Shown here: one piece after another, positions 21,901-33,300 of the stretch
Layout of the letters: each line of letters opens with the position of its first letter
Numbering within the stretch: position 1 is the first letter of the stretch
NCBI GenBank assembly: GCA_029298735.1
Contig: JANSLP010000049.1
Coordinates: forward strand, 62,001-126,000
Length of the DNA stretch: 64,000 nucleotides
Source: Ophiostoma sp. CBS 140.51
Lineage: Eukaryota > Ascomycota > Sordariomycetes > Ophiostomatales > Ophiostomataceae
Direction: 5' to 3'
Program-made: the position numbers and the translations under genes
The notes under the pieces: model-generated
Told to the model about the DNA's origin: nothing
Database searches by the model: none
What the model saw: only the letters and a program-made list of their open reading frames with translations

Positions 21901-22986
21901 AAGCAAGTGCGTCAAAGGAAGGAAGTGATGAGAGACAGTGACGGCATATCCCATGGCCTGCCTGCCCTCTTCCGCATTGTATGCCCCGGTCCCAAGTCCA
22001 AGATACTCCCTGCTATCGCCCTGCAGTCTTCTTACGATACTGCCGGCCCGCCTGCCCTTTGCAGCTTGCCGATGCATCCATCTAGGCCACATCCAGAGAG
22101 ATAGTAATGCAGAGAAGAGCAAAAAAGGACGCACGCAGGTCATCGAGTACGCAAACGCAAAACCACGCAAAAGAGCAACACAGCCAAAAAGAGGACAGAC
22201 AGTCAAACAAAGTGGACTGAGTCGAACGACCTGACTTGCGGCCAGGTCGGGGTACTCGTAAGTTTACTTTTCATCCGGTACACCCTCTTTCCTCACCATC
22301 CTCCTCGACATGCAATTTTGACTCTGCACCTCACTTTCCGGTCACTTTAACTCACTCATACCAAAGTACTCAAACAAAGTTTGTCTGTCACCCTTATCAC
22401 CCTGCATTCCCACCGCGTTCCGGTGGTTTGGTCCGTCCATTTCATGCTTGTCCCAACGCACGGTCAGCTTTCCCAATAGAAGAGAAACACAAAGAGACAG
22501 GAAGAGACAGAGCAGGTATTAAGGTCGCGCATTCTCCTCCTCCACTTGAGTACTTCACGCCCCCCTTCTCTTGGAAAAAAGTAGCCGTCCAACGCCCACT
22601 TTACACCTTGTGTTTCCTTCCCTTTCCTTTCCTTTTCTCTTTTCTTTTCTTCTTCTCCTCTTTTCTGTTAGCTTTTGCCTCTGTGATTCGTTAACACCAT
22701 CTCGTTTCCTTCTTCCTCTTTCTCGTTTCTTTGTTTCCGACTTTTTCGTGTGACCGGCCACCCACCTCGCAGCTCGACAGACACACGCAGACTCGCAGAC
22801 GCGCACACGGAGAGTCGAAGAGTCGTAGGAGTCGCAGCCGCATACCGTACAGTGACGGGACAGCTGTACATCGTCCTCTTTTTTCAGCTTCCACAACGCC
22901 TCGCCTCCCGTTTCAACTTCGACAGCTGGCAGACAGCTCCCTTCGAGTACTCATATTATCGCCACCCAGCACCGGCCGCAACAACC
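15911..22986. other. 7-kb gene-poor region
   Basis: No gene supported. Open frames of 150-325 codons occur on both strands but are low complexity (Lys/Arg-rich on one strand, Ser/Leu/Phe-rich on the other), have no recognisable domain and do not connect by plausible introns. The region includes purine-rich tracts (16640-16920, 17770-18600), one TACTCCGTA motif (18330-18338), a CTTTTT microsatellite (21213-21308) and, near its right end, CT-rich DNA that is probably P450 promoter and leader. Long untranslated or non-coding transcripts are possible but cannot be shown from sequence. Confidence 0.45.
21213..21308. repeat. (CTTTTT)n hexanucleotide microsatellite
   Basis: About 14-15 near-perfect CTTTTT units, flanked by slightly degenerate units. 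The tract is a pure polypyrimidine strand. The Lys- and Phe-rich open frames across it are artefacts of the repeat. Confidence 0.95.
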
Positions 22987-24741
22987 ATGATCCTGGACAA
23001 CTTCTTGTGGACAGGCTCGGCCTGGACATCGGCTGGCCTGGGTCTGGGCCTCGTCCTGCTCGCCTACATCGCCGCATCGACCATCAAATCGTGGCATCGC
23101 CTGAGACACATCCCGGGTCCACCAGGTGCTGGGTTCAGCAAGTGGTGGATGCTGCGTAACACCTTGGGTGGGAACATGCATCTGGCGACCAAGGCCGCGT
23201 GCCGAGAGTACGGTAAGTTGAGGTGCACAAGTGAGTTCCCTCACTAATGGATGCTTTTTCTTGGAGACGAAAAGGGCGGGGACCGGGGCAGAATCTGACA
23301 GCTCAAGCTGTGTGACGTTACAGACGTTTTCGTTGGACATTTCTAGATATTGCTGCTTTCTTTTTCTTTACTCTGTTCTCGCAAATTACTTATCACTAAC
23401 GCCTCGACAGGCCCCCTTGTCCGCCTTGGCCCCAACCAGCTGGTCACCAACGACCCGGAAGTGCTCCGCCGGCTCTGGGCCGTCCGATCGCCGTATAAAA
23501 AGGGGCCCTTTTACGAGGCCGTCCGCTTCAACCCGGAACGCGATAATTTGATTTCTATGCGCAACGATGCCCTCCACAACGAGCTACGCGCCAAGATGGC
23601 GCCCGGGTACGGCGGCAAGGACAACGAAAGCCTCGAGGCCGCCATGGACAAGGAAATCCTCGTGTTTTGCGACCTGCTCGAGCGCAAGTACATCTCGACC
23701 GAAACCGACTACCGCCCTGTCGACCTTGCACGCAAAGTGCAGTACCTGACCCTGGACGTGATTACGGCGCTCGCGTTTAGCAAACGTTTCGGCTACACGG
23801 AGCAAGATACCGATTTGTACTCGTACATCAAAATCACAGAGGACAGCATGCCCGTCATGATGTTTCTGTCCATCTTCCCTGGTCTCGCCAAAGTGCTGCA
23901 GTCGCGTCTTTTCCGTCGTCTCTTGCCGTCGGAGCACGACCACGTCGGGTTTGGCCGGTTCATTGCTGTCGCCAAACAGATTGTCGGTGACCGTTTGGCA
24001 TCCGACCAGCCGCACCGCCGCGACATGCTCGGCTCGTTTTTGGCGCACGGCCTGACACGCGAAGAGGCCGAGGGCGAGACACTCCTACAGATCATTGCCG
24101 GGTCCGACACGACAGCTACTGCCCTCCGTACCACCATGCTCTACCTCATGTCGTCGCCGCACTCGTACCGCAAACTCGCCGATGAAGTGCGCGGAGCGTC
24201 CGCCCAAAACTGCATCTCGTTGCCCGTCGTCACCGACGCCGAGGCCCGCACTCTGCCCTACCTCCAAGCCGTCATCAAGGAAGGGCTGCGCATCAACCCG
24301 CCTGTGGCCGGCACCATGGACGTCGTCGTGCCCGAGGGCGGCGATGTCATTTGTGGGTACACCGTGCCTGCCGGCACTGAGGTCGGCTGCTCCGAGTTTG
24401 GTGCACAGAGCCTGTCGACCATTTTCGGGCCGGACGCCGACGTGTTCCGGCCGGAGCGGTGGATTGAGGCCGAGAAGGAGGACAACAAGGACGGCGGCGA
24501 ACGCATCAAGCAAATGAATAACACGTGGAACTTGATTTTCAAGTACGGCAAGTGGCAGTGCCTGGGCAAGGAGGTGGCCCTCATCGAGCTCAACAAGGTC
24601 TTTGTGGAGCTGCTGCGGCGGTACGACTTCACGCTGGTGAACCCGCCGAAGCCGTGGCACTCGATTAATGCGGGCATCTTTATCCAGTCGGACCTATTTG
24701 TCAAGATCACGCGAGTGGAGGCGGCGAAAGAGAAGTCGTAG
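22987..24741 (+). CDS. Cytochrome P450 monooxygenase, pisatin-demethylase-like
   Basis: Two exons, 22987-23212 and 23411-24741 (518 aa, a normal length). The 198-nt intron has a GTAAGT donor and a CGACAG acceptor. ATG 22987 starts the hydrophobic ER anchor (about residues 13-33), followed by the Pro-rich hinge HIPGPPGAGF. Catalytic features are the I-helix AGSDTT (residues 305-310, O2 activation), KExxR with Glu366 and Arg369, the FRPERW motif, and the haem loop FKYGKWQCLG with axial Cys459. The sequence resembles pisatin-demethylase and related fungal P450s (for example GPNQLVTNDPEVLRRLW after the intron). The enzyme is expected to sit in the ER membrane and use a P450 reductase. The substrate is not predictable; no biosynthetic core gene lies nearby. 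All key residues are intact. Confidence 0.93.
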
Positions 24742-25219
24742 GACGAGAGTGTTGTGCATTTTAATGATTGTTTTTGCCTGCTTTTGTTTTGATTCCCTGG
24801 TTGTTACTCGGAGGATATCGCGTCGTTCGGCGCTGACCGCTTTCTGTCTGGTCTATTTGTCGTTTTCATGATGTCTGTTCACTTTGTCTTTTAGTTAATA
24901 TCCAATGATGTACACGCCTTTCTTACAAACATACCTGACTCTTGTCGTTCTTTTATGTAGGCTATTTTTTTGTTCTCTTGGTGAAGTAAAGTTCTGTAGT
25001 CTGGATGTAGGACAGCATGGGAGAGCGGTGGAGGATTTAGCGCTTGCATTCACTAAAACGTTTCGCCACTTAACAAAATTGCTGGACAACAAGGCTGAAC
25101 CAATTTTGGTTGTATTCAACTCCCTTTCAACTCTTTCTCATTTATTTACTTTTCCACAACACACAACATCTGGCACATCCAACAACAACAAATCACATCC
25201 CCCGTCAAGTGACGCGGCC
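24742..25219. other. Intergenic, P450 to JmjC gene
   Basis: 3' UTR of the P450 and promoter/leader of the JmjC gene. The JmjC frame stays open upstream to 24905, but that extension is hydrophobic low-complexity sequence without family similarity, so I treat it as non-coding. Confidence 0.5.
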
Positions 25220-26854
25220 ATGGTGACCCTTCATCGAGCCATCTGGGACCACTGCCTCCTGGCAGCACGCCAGATTGCAGGGGCCGACACTGCCGACGCA
25301 AACTCAGACGCAAATTCAAACTCAAATTCAAAGCCGACCATCGCCGGCCTTGAAGGCTGTGATGCACCATTCATCAACCTGCTCCAACGGCAGGCCGCAC
25401 AGATCCTGCGTATCGATGCCGACGACATCCCAAGAGCGTCGCCACTCATCAGCCGCCGCCTCGATGACCTGATTGAGATTGCCCATGCCCGATTCTACGC
25501 CTACCCGCCCAGCGATGTGCCGGCCTGCTGGCGACATCTGTACACGGATGCCAGCATTTTGCTGTTTGCCGCGCGGTGGTCCGGTTTTCGGAATCGGCGC
25601 GAAACGCTTCCCCGCGCCTCGAACCTCCGCGTCTTGCGTCAACAGACCAACCTCAACCTGAACCTGACCACGGCCGATCTCGACCTTTTGATCCGGCCGC
25701 TCGACTTGGCCCTGATTCTGGCCGGCGGCGCGGGTCCACAGTCGCGCGGCCGGGCCTGGATCCACGAGACCTTGGATTTGTTGCACTGGGTCTTGGAGGA
25801 AGATGACGCGTGTTTGGTGGAAGAAGGCGATACAGATACACATGGGCCGAGAAAGCGTCCGCGGCAGCACATCACCGACCCGCCGAGTCTTCGTGCGCCC
25901 CGTGGCCAACGCGTGCACGACTTTGCTAGTGAGCAACAGTTTAATGACAACGGCAGTGACGGAGGGGATGTCTTCACCCCGCCCGTCGAACGGCCCATCC
26001 CCGTGTCTGGCCCGCTCGGGTTTGAAGAATTTCAAGAGTACCTGGACCGCGACCGCGGCCGGAAACGCACCCCGCTCGTCCTAAAGGGCATGCTCGAGCG
26101 CTGGCCAGCGTTTGATAAACAGGGCCAGCGGCTGTGGTCGTCGCCCGCCTATCTGATGCATCGTACCTTGCGGGGGAGACGGCTGGTGCCCGTGGAAGTG
26201 GGCAGGAGCTATGTCGACGAGGGATGGTCGCAGAAGATTGTGCCTTTTGAAGAGGTTCTGGCTCCTTTGGCTGGGTGGACCAATGGAGATACGGCGCCGA
26301 AAGGAAAAGGCGAGGCACAGCCCACCATGTACCTCGCCCAGCACGCCCTCTTTTCTCAAATCCCCCAGCTCCAGGCCGACCTCGCCATCCCCGACGCTTG
26401 CTATACTTCTACTTGGACCGAAGACGACGGCGGCAACAACGACGACGACGATATTGGCATCCCCGAGGTTCCCGTTAACGCCTGGATCGGACCTGCCGGC
26501 ACGATTACACCGCTGCACACAGATCCACACCACAACCTGCTGGCCCAGGTCGTGGGCCGCAAGTATATCCGTCTGTACGCGCCCGAGCATACTGCTGCCC
26601 TAGAGCCACGTGGATACGAGGAGGGTGGTATCGATATGAACAACACGAGCAAAGTAGATGTCGGCGTGGTGGAAGGCTGGGACGTTGTCGAGGAAGCAGA
26701 CGAGATTAACGACGACGAACGAAAACGTTTCCGCGACATTCCCTATGTGGACTGCATCCTGGAGCCGGGCGATACTCTGTACATCCCGCTCGGCTGGTGG
26801 CACTATGTCCGCAGCCTGAGTGTGAGTTTCAGTGTCAGCTTCTGGTGGAATTAG
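25220..26854 (+). CDS. JmjC-domain (JMJD5/KDM8-like, cupin_8) 2-oxoglutarate/Fe(II) oxygenase
   Basis: Single exon, 544 aa. Start chosen at MVTLHRAIWDH, where ordered sequence begins and the preceding base context (GGCCATGG) is favourable. The N-terminal half is helical, ending in an acidic/disordered linker with DANSDANSNSNS-type repeats at about residues 28-45. The C-terminal JmjC domain starts near residue 255 (RTPLVLKGMLERWPAF). Iron ligands are visible: His433 and Asp435 in PLHTD, and the distal His528 in PLGWWHYVRSL. The WIGPAGTITPLHTDPHHNLL block is typical of JMJD5-type hydroxylases, with RKYIRLYAP after it. Members hydroxylate arginyl residues or have been linked to histone regulation; which applies in fungi is unclear. 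Metal ligands intact, so probably active. Its 3' end faces the O-fucosyltransferase. Confidence 0.9.
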   Translation: MVTLHRAIWDHCLLAARQIAGADTADANSDANSNSNSKPTIAGLEGCDAPFINLLQRQAAQILRIDADDIPRASPLISRRLDDLIEIAHARFYAYPPSDVPACWRHLYTDASILLFAARWSGFRNRRETLPRASNLRVLRQQTNLNLNLTTADLDLLIRPLDLALILAGGAGPQSRGRAWIHETLDLLHWVLEEDDACLVEEGDTDTHGPRKRPRQHITDPPSLRAPRGQRVHDFASEQQFNDNGSDGGDVFTPPVERPIPVSGPLGFEEFQEYLDRDRGRKRTPLVLKGMLERWPAFDKQGQRLWSSPAYLMHRTLRGRRLVPVEVGRSYVDEGWSQKIVPFEEVLAPLAGWTNGDTAPKGKGEAQPTMYLAQHALFSQIPQLQADLAIPDACYTSTWTEDDGGNNDDDDIGIPEVPVNAWIGPAGTITPLHTDPHHNLLAQVVGRKYIRLYAPEHTAALEPRGYEEGGIDMNNTSKVDVGVVEGWDVVEEADEINDDERKRFRDIPYVDCILEPGDTLYIPLGWWHYVRSLSVSFSVSFWWN

Positions 26855-28234
26855 GAATCTGACGCCGAGGTGTAATTACTGGTAGGAATCTCAGAGAGGA
26901 CTCTCAGAGAGTGGTGGTGACTTTTTGCAGCATTTTCAGCCATTGTTCACATATATACCCATTTCATTTTGCTAGAATTTAACAGCATTGGCCTGTTTGA
27001 TCATCTGAAAGACATACTTTGTACTTTAAAATAATACTTTACCATTAAAGCTTGGACGAGTCAGTCACGCGACCGCCTCCCACGTAATTCGACGCCTTCC
27101 CAAGTGGCGATTGTGGGGAAATCCCGATCAATTAAATTTAGCAAGAACCAGGGTTCACTTTATTTCCCCTTTCCCTTTCCCCTTTCCCTTTCCCCTTTCC
27201 CCGGGATTTTAAGTTGTTACTGTATTTTACGAAAAACGCGACCCCACGATGCGACAGTCGCGTTGGTCCCCTTTCCCTCCCGTGTAGAATCTCTTCTTTC
27301 ATTCTCGTCTGACGTCGTGCAATTGTATGTTGTAAGACTGTGCCTTCTGTGAAATCTTTTCCCGATCGTACCTTCCGAGCGCATTCCGAACTTGTTTGCG
27401 CTCGCACTTTCTCTTTTCTCTCAAAAGTTTTCCTTAGCTGGTCGCTCTTTCCCTCTTCTCTCCTCCGATCTCTTGGCATCCAGGGGGTGAGTGGCCAAGC
27501 CATTAAACGTTCCATTAAGTTTTTACGTACAACGTAATTACCCTTTTTGCACGCGGGCTCATGTGGCCATGGACAGTGCAGCTTTCCAGTTGTCGTAGAA
27601 ACTTTCATAAATGTTCTTGTCCCGCGCTTTCCGTATGTTGATCACGAAGGGAAAGAACGATAGACCAACAGGCGACGACACAAGAGAGCAGTAGGCAGTA
27701 ACGACGGCGCCCCTGAGGCATGTGAACTGCAAATAAATTGGCAAAGATGGGCAATGACCCAGAAAGAACGCCGGCCGAATTAAGAAGGAAGAAAGGTTGC
27801 TCAGAGTGCTATGAGAGACAAATAATGCCACGACAGGTCCGCGAAAACAGCAAAAACAGCAAGAACCCGCAAAAAAAGGAAAGAACAGACGATAGTATAC
27901 ACCCAATAAACGCCACAAACCCCTTCCCAAGGCAAGAACGACAATAGACAAAAAGACAAAACAGACAAAACAGACAAAAGAAACGTAACGACAATAGGAA
28001 AGGACCATGAATAGGGAAAGAGAACAGAAAAGGAAAGGGAAGGACACCAAAAAAAATCAAAACGCCTCCGGCTTGCAAAAATCGTCACACGCTTTTTCGT
28101 CTTTCCCCGTTCCCTTTGCCGTACTCGGCTGGGAAACATGCAAAAGCGCTGCGCTTCCCTCTTTCGAAACCCTAGACTTTTCAAACTCGCTCTCAAACTC
28201 TCAACACACTCTTCTCACTCTTCTCACTCTCTTC
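26855..28234. other. Intergenic between convergent JmjC and O-fucosyltransferase genes
   Basis: Shared 3' region. It contains the C-run/G-quadruplex tract at 27166-27202 and an AT-rich patch near 27000-27050. Small open frames on both strands have no recognisable motif. Confidence 0.5.
27166..27202 (-). repeat. Six-run G-quadruplex-type tract (G on minus strand)
   Basis: Six C runs of 3-4 bases, alternating CCCC and CCC, each separated by exactly TTT. Read on the minus strand this is GGGG-AAA-GGG repeated, fitting the standard G3+ loop 1-7 rule for an intramolecular quadruplex, with two spare runs. Confidence 0.85.
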
Positions 28235-30358
28235 TCACGGCCAAATAGCACAGATCGTCATGCCGTCGAAGCGGCCAATCACCACGCTCAGAAAGTCACG
28301 ATACTTCTCGACAACAGGCACTGGCTTGGCTGGTGCAGCGGGCGCGGCGGGCACGGCAGGTTTGGCAGGAGCAGCGGGTGCAGCAGGCTTCGTTGGTGGT
28401 GTTGCCGGCGCGGTCGCAATAGCAATGGCCGGCTCTGTCGCTGCTGCTGCTGCCGCGGCCACCACCTTGTCTGCCGGTGCCTTAGCTGCCCCCGCCTTGT
28501 CCTTGACCGCCTCGGCTCGCCGCGCGTGGCCCTCACGACGAACAACAGTCCCCTCAACGTCTCTCCGCAGGTTCAACGGATTTGTAATCACCGGCTTGCC
28601 GGCCTCTGGCAGGATGCCCCGCCGAATCGCCACGACCCAGCTGAAGCTGCTCCGCACGAACCCGGCAAACTGGCTGCTGTGCACCAGCACCTCGAAATCG
28701 ACAATCGCCTGCTGGTCCCACGACATCTTGTGCAGCTCCTCGAGTTCGGCTTTATCGAGGAGTGCTTCCTTGGTGACGACATGGATATCCCGCTTGGCGG
28801 CGTCGGCAATAAACATGTTGCGGTGCTCTTTGGAGCCCGTAGCCAGGTAGACCGTCTTCAAATTGCTGCGCTCGGCTTCGTCGAGGTAAGCCGGGGCTTG
28901 GGCGTCGTAACCGGGCCAGCCGACCTTGGCGGCGTCTTCGGCGACACGCAAGTGAGCGCCCAGGAAACCTTGAGGTGCCAAACGGCTGCGGCCGAGCGAG
29001 GTCACAACCGAAGAAGCGTCGTCGTCAAGGGAGTCGGTGCTGTCGGAAGCAGCCATGGTGAGTTCGGGAAACAGGATGGCATCGCTGACCATGGGCACGC
29101 CGGCCTGCTTCTCCATGGCCCAGAGCGTGGCGGCGGCCAGCTTGCGGATGCGGTCGGGGAACCGGAACAGGCGCGGGAAGGCAACGGCAAAGTCGTGCGG
29201 TTGTGAGTCGCGGTTCCAGTTGGACAGCGCCAAGCGCTGGCGGATGCGCAGTGGTGTCTTGGCCGACATGGTCTTGCTCGCGGGCACCTTGGCGTCCATC
29301 CAGGCGTCAAAGGCTGCGCGCCAGCCGGTCGGGTCGATGACGAGCTCCTTCATGCGCGGGAACTTGCCGACATCGTTGGCGCGCATAGCGGGGGACTTGT
29401 TGACGGGCGGGAGGCCAGGAACCTCGGCGTCGCTGCGCACAGCGCGCATTTGCGGGCACGCGTCCTTCCACGCCGCGATGAAATAGTCGACGTCGTACAG
29501 CGTGTCCATCTCGACGCTGTGCTCCGAGTCGCCCAGATCGCCCAGATCGTCTTCGGCACGGGCGCCGATGCGCGGGATAATGATCGTGGTGGCGCCGGCC
29601 TCCATGGCATACCGAACGCAGTTGAGCCACATGTTGCCGACGTTGCCGATGCCGCCATTGACCATTTCGCAGTGCCACACCAGTCCCTCCTGGAACTTGA
29701 TGGCATCGCACATCTTGCGAATCGGGCGGGCATCCAACAGTCCCTCGACGGGGTCGCGCAGGACGGCGTCAATGTACTCCTGTTTGGAGATGGAGGCGCG
29801 GGCGGACTCGAGTGTCAGCGGGCGGGATGAGGGTTCATTGTCGGCGGCGTCGGCGGGGGCGTTCGTCTTTTCTGTGTCGGGTGTCTTCTCGGTCTCGGGC
29901 GCCTTGTCGGTGGCAGGGGTGTCTGTCGTCGGTATCACGTTGGCTGGCGGCTTGTCGGGCCATGCGGACCCAGCATCGGCTGGTGGTTTGCCGGACGTTT
30001 CTGGTGCCGGCGGGACATCTGGGTTGGTGACCTTGCCGCCCTTGTCAGTAACAAAGTGGCTGCTGACCGTCGAGGGCACATCGGTCGTCGAGGCAATCAG
30101 AATCAAAAAGACAAGAAGGCTGCCGCCCAGCACGAGCTTGCCCCATCGTGTCTGCAGGAGTGTTCGTGGCCCTCGCCGAGTGGCGGTGGCTGGTGCCGAG
30201 GATGATGATGGTGATGATAATGCCGGTGACGCTTCCGGGTCGAGTGGCTGGTATGTGTATGCTGAAGACTTTCCTCCGCTGATGGATGCCATGCCGGCAT
30301 GGTACGCCTGCTGGACATGTCGTAGCATCAACGAGGGGAAGCCGGTGCCCGACGACAT
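28235..30358 (-). CDS. Fungal GDP-fucose O-fucosyltransferase-family type II membrane protein
   Basis: Single exon, 707 aa, start at MSSGTGFPSL. A short Ser/Pro-rich cytosolic tail precedes one membrane anchor (about residues 74-90, KLVLGGSLLVFLILIAS), the type II topology of Golgi glycosyltransferases. A Pro/Thr/Asp/Lys-rich stem follows. The catalytic region runs from about residue 200: HCEMVNGGIGNVGNMW near its start, then GAHLRVAED, carrying the His-x-Arg of O-fucosyltransferase-like folds, and a final block with DQQAIVDFEVLVHSSQFAGF. The tail is Ala/Pro/Lys repeats (AAPAKPAVPAAP), which is unusual for the family and may have expanded by slippage. The open frame continues 276 codons upstream of the start, but that part is Ser/Leu/Phe-rich low complexity, so I exclude it. 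Sugar acceptor unknown. Confidence 0.85.
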   Translation of the reverse strand: MSSGTGFPSLMLRHVQQAYHAGMASISGGKSSAYTYQPLDPEASPALSSPSSSSAPATATRRGPRTLLQTRWGKLVLGGSLLVFLILIASTTDVPSTVSSHFVTDKGGKVTNPDVPPAPETSGKPPADAGSAWPDKPPANVIPTTDTPATDKAPETEKTPDTEKTNAPADAADNEPSSRPLTLESARASISKQEYIDAVLRDPVEGLLDARPIRKMCDAIKFQEGLVWHCEMVNGGIGNVGNMWLNCVRYAMEAGATTIIIPRIGARAEDDLGDLGDSEHSVEMDTLYDVDYFIAAWKDACPQMRAVRSDAEVPGLPPVNKSPAMRANDVGKFPRMKELVIDPTGWRAAFDAWMDAKVPASKTMSAKTPLRIRQRLALSNWNRDSQPHDFAVAFPRLFRFPDRIRKLAAATLWAMEKQAGVPMVSDAILFPELTMAASDSTDSLDDDASSVVTSLGRSRLAPQGFLGAHLRVAEDAAKVGWPGYDAQAPAYLDEAERSNLKTVYLATGSKEHRNMFIADAAKRDIHVVTKEALLDKAELEELHKMSWDQQAIVDFEVLVHSSQFAGFVRSSFSWVVAIRRGILPEAGKPVITNPLNLRRDVEGTVVRREGHARRAEAVKDKAGAAKAPADKVVAAAAAAATEPAIAIATAPATPPTKPAAPAAPAKPAVPAAPAAPAKPVPVVEKYRDFLSVVIGRFDGMTICAIWP

Positions 30359-33300
30359 GGCGGGATATGGGAGGATGTCGTGGACGAAGAAAAGAAAAGA
30401 GAAGGACAGGGCTGGTCGACTGGGGGGAACAAGTGAACCCCGGACGGGCTGGGCGTGGTTTGGAGGGTGACAAGAGCAGTGCTCGAGTGTGGTGTATGAT
30501 GGGAGAAGAGGACGAGAGAACGAAGGGAGGGAGAGGGACAACCGCGTCAGGATGACAAGAAAACACGCAGCCTCAGGGACCAAAGAATGATCGGCTTGCC
30601 CACCAAGAGAAGAAGGAGCAAAAAAGAAGGAAAGGAACAGCTCCGAAAGTACGGGGTAGTGGAGGGTCCAGTCCAGACGGTTGACGGTGCCAATGGAAGG
30701 GGGGGGGGGGACGGACCGGTAGTACTGGTCTTTTTGGTGAAGAAAAAGGAGGAACAAAAATAAAATAATAAAAAAAAGAGTGGACTGGATGGTGATCGAC
30801 TGGACAAGAAGATGAGACGAAAGGCAAAAGGAAGAGAGAGAGAGCGAAAGTGGGATGGAGAGAGACAACTTCGTCAAAAGATGACGGTGTGGGGAGTACA
30901 TGCAAAAGACAAGAAGGATGGATGAGAGACAGATGGATACAAAAGGTGACAGGAAGAGACAGGAAGAGATGCGGAGGAAGAAAAAAATGATGTGCCTGCC
31001 TGGGGAGAGGGACAGAAAAGGACCGTATGGCCTCAACAAGCGTTGAGCGTGTGGCTGATGATAGGAGATGAGGTGCTGAACTGGAAAGAATGATAGTTCC
31101 TGTCCTGGAAGGGAGAACAAACAATCAACGCGCCACAGTCGAGCCAGTCCACCACCGTCGATTCCGTCTACGAGCCAAGATTTCATATTATTGATTTTAT
31201 TACGGTTGATGGTGTGTGGTCGGCCAGGTCCATCAAGTGAATACGGAGGGGGCCCATTGCTTCTTCGAGAATGACAAATAGTACCTTATCGGGCAGTGCC
31301 TTGGGCAACTATTGACTGACGAGATGAAAGAAAAGGGCGCGGCGGCGGCAGGGCGGAGCCTGGGCAAGCCTTGGTGAGGGAGAGTATGTATACGAAGAGA
31401 ACGATGGGAGGAGAAGGAAGAGGATCCAGGCCTTGTGCCAGGAAAGTGCCAGGTTTTGCTGTGGATGAGATAAGTATCCTCCCCACCCATCCCGCAGGGC
31501 TGGGTACCCAGAAAAATGAATGAAAGAGACAAAAAGGGACGAGGAAGGAAAGTTGAAGAACAGTGATGGATGGCCGAGATGGCATGGCGTCTTTTCGTCT
31601 TTTGCCCTGCGGCGTAAGCACATTCGTAAGACATTTTTTCGTTTTCTGTGGACTCCCAAACGGGGGCCCGTATCAAACGGAGCCAGGACAGGGGGCTAGG
31701 CCAGCTGCGAGTGCCATTCGCCATTGGCCATCACTGACACAGGCTCACAGGCACAAGACAATCGAGACAATTAACGGTTCCTGAAGAGAGGCAGTGACAA
31801 AAATCAGAAGCAGAATTTGCCCGATTGAAGCACAGAAATGTGCTAGTCGCAAGTCCGTTCTCTTCGAAATAGTGAGGTACTTGTCTCTCGCCGCGTGCAA
31901 CAGTTTGTTGGTCGTTTTCTAGCGCAGAAAACGGTGGGAGGCGTTGAAGGATTTTGGGTGAGAAGGAAGGGCGATGTTCCTTTTCGGTGTGAGATACGGA
32001 GGGAGATACACCCAGATACGACGTACAAGTGAGATACTTGCAAAACTACTTGTTCTGACAAAACTCGGACAAAAGACTGACAGGCAATTCAGGGCAACAA
32101 ACGGTCTTTGTGGTGATTGTGGTTACTCTGCAGTAGTTGAGTCCATTCAAGTCGACTTGCCTCTGCACTGCGCCGTACGACAACGGTTTTCCAGCCCCGA
32201 AGCCGAGAGAAACCAAGGTCTGACACAGAGCTGGATGGCTGTAATGGCTGTGACGGCTGTGACAAAATGTGACTCCCACGGAAAAGCGAATCGAATTTCT
32301 TCATCACTCTGTCGCAAAGGTCCCCTGTTTCTGGCAGTTGTTCCTTCCAATTCCCACCCCGGTCTATCGAACCCGTCTGCCGTCTACCGTTCGCCATCCG
32401 CCAACAAGTAGACGTAGGTGCCCGGTGGTCGAGGGAAGATGCCGCCTTCTGTGAGCTACTTTTGAAATACGAAAGACAAGCAATTTCACTGCAACAAACC
32501 TCACATTGTGGGTGACATTCTGCTGCATGCCATGTTCTGTCTGTCCACTGGATTGAACACGGGCCTTGCGTCAACATGTCAAGTCAAAATACAGCGGAGT
32601 TCACAAAAAACGGTGCCGACAGAGATAACGGAGCAAACCAAACGAAGCGAAGCTGCGGTTTGAGTTAAGCCTTTGGGGTTTCAGTGGATATTCGGACAGG
32701 ACTTGTGGGCCTGCCAACTGAGATCCGCCAATATTGACGCAGGCAATTACGATATGACAAAAGAGAGTTTTTAAGAAAAAAGAAGGACATCCTCGCCAAG
32801 ATGGCAGGGCGAAGAAAGGCCAGGGTGAGTTTGTTTCCTATCTGGGCAGCATCTTGGGGGTTCGGCTCTCGCGAGCTTCCTCAGGTCATTAAACAGAAAA
32901 CATGGCCCCTTTCTTGGCTGCAGTCTGGCCGTCGTCCGGTTTGCAGCTGGAATCGCAGCACCCGCGAATTTGCGGATTGCAAAATAGGGGGCTCAAATGC
33001 CGTCAGCAAAACTCAAGTGAGATACGAGAGTGGGAGCATATCTTTGGGGCGTTCTCGGGCGTTGTCTCCCTAGCTGCTTTGATGCTCCTTTTTTCCATTT
33101 TGCGCCCGTCACCATTTCGTATTTTCTTCTCCCAGGGCTGAGTGGGGGTGATTCCTCTTCTAATTCAAAATTTCAATTCTTCCTTTTCTCGCTTCTCTCG
33201 TTTGTTCCCTCTGCCGCCTTGCATGGAAAGTCTCGTATCCCAATGGAGACAAATTGAAGAAGGTGACGACGGGTCCAATGCAAACTTTGAAGGTCTTCCA

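Noticed and set aside
24905..25219. 105-codon upstream extension of the JmjC frame
   Set aside because: Low-complexity sequence with no similarity to the family. The ATG at 25220 has a better context.
30359..31186. 276-codon upstream extension of the O-fucosyltransferase frame
   Set aside because: Ser/Leu/Phe low-complexity sequence without family similarity; the chosen ATG gives normal type II topology.
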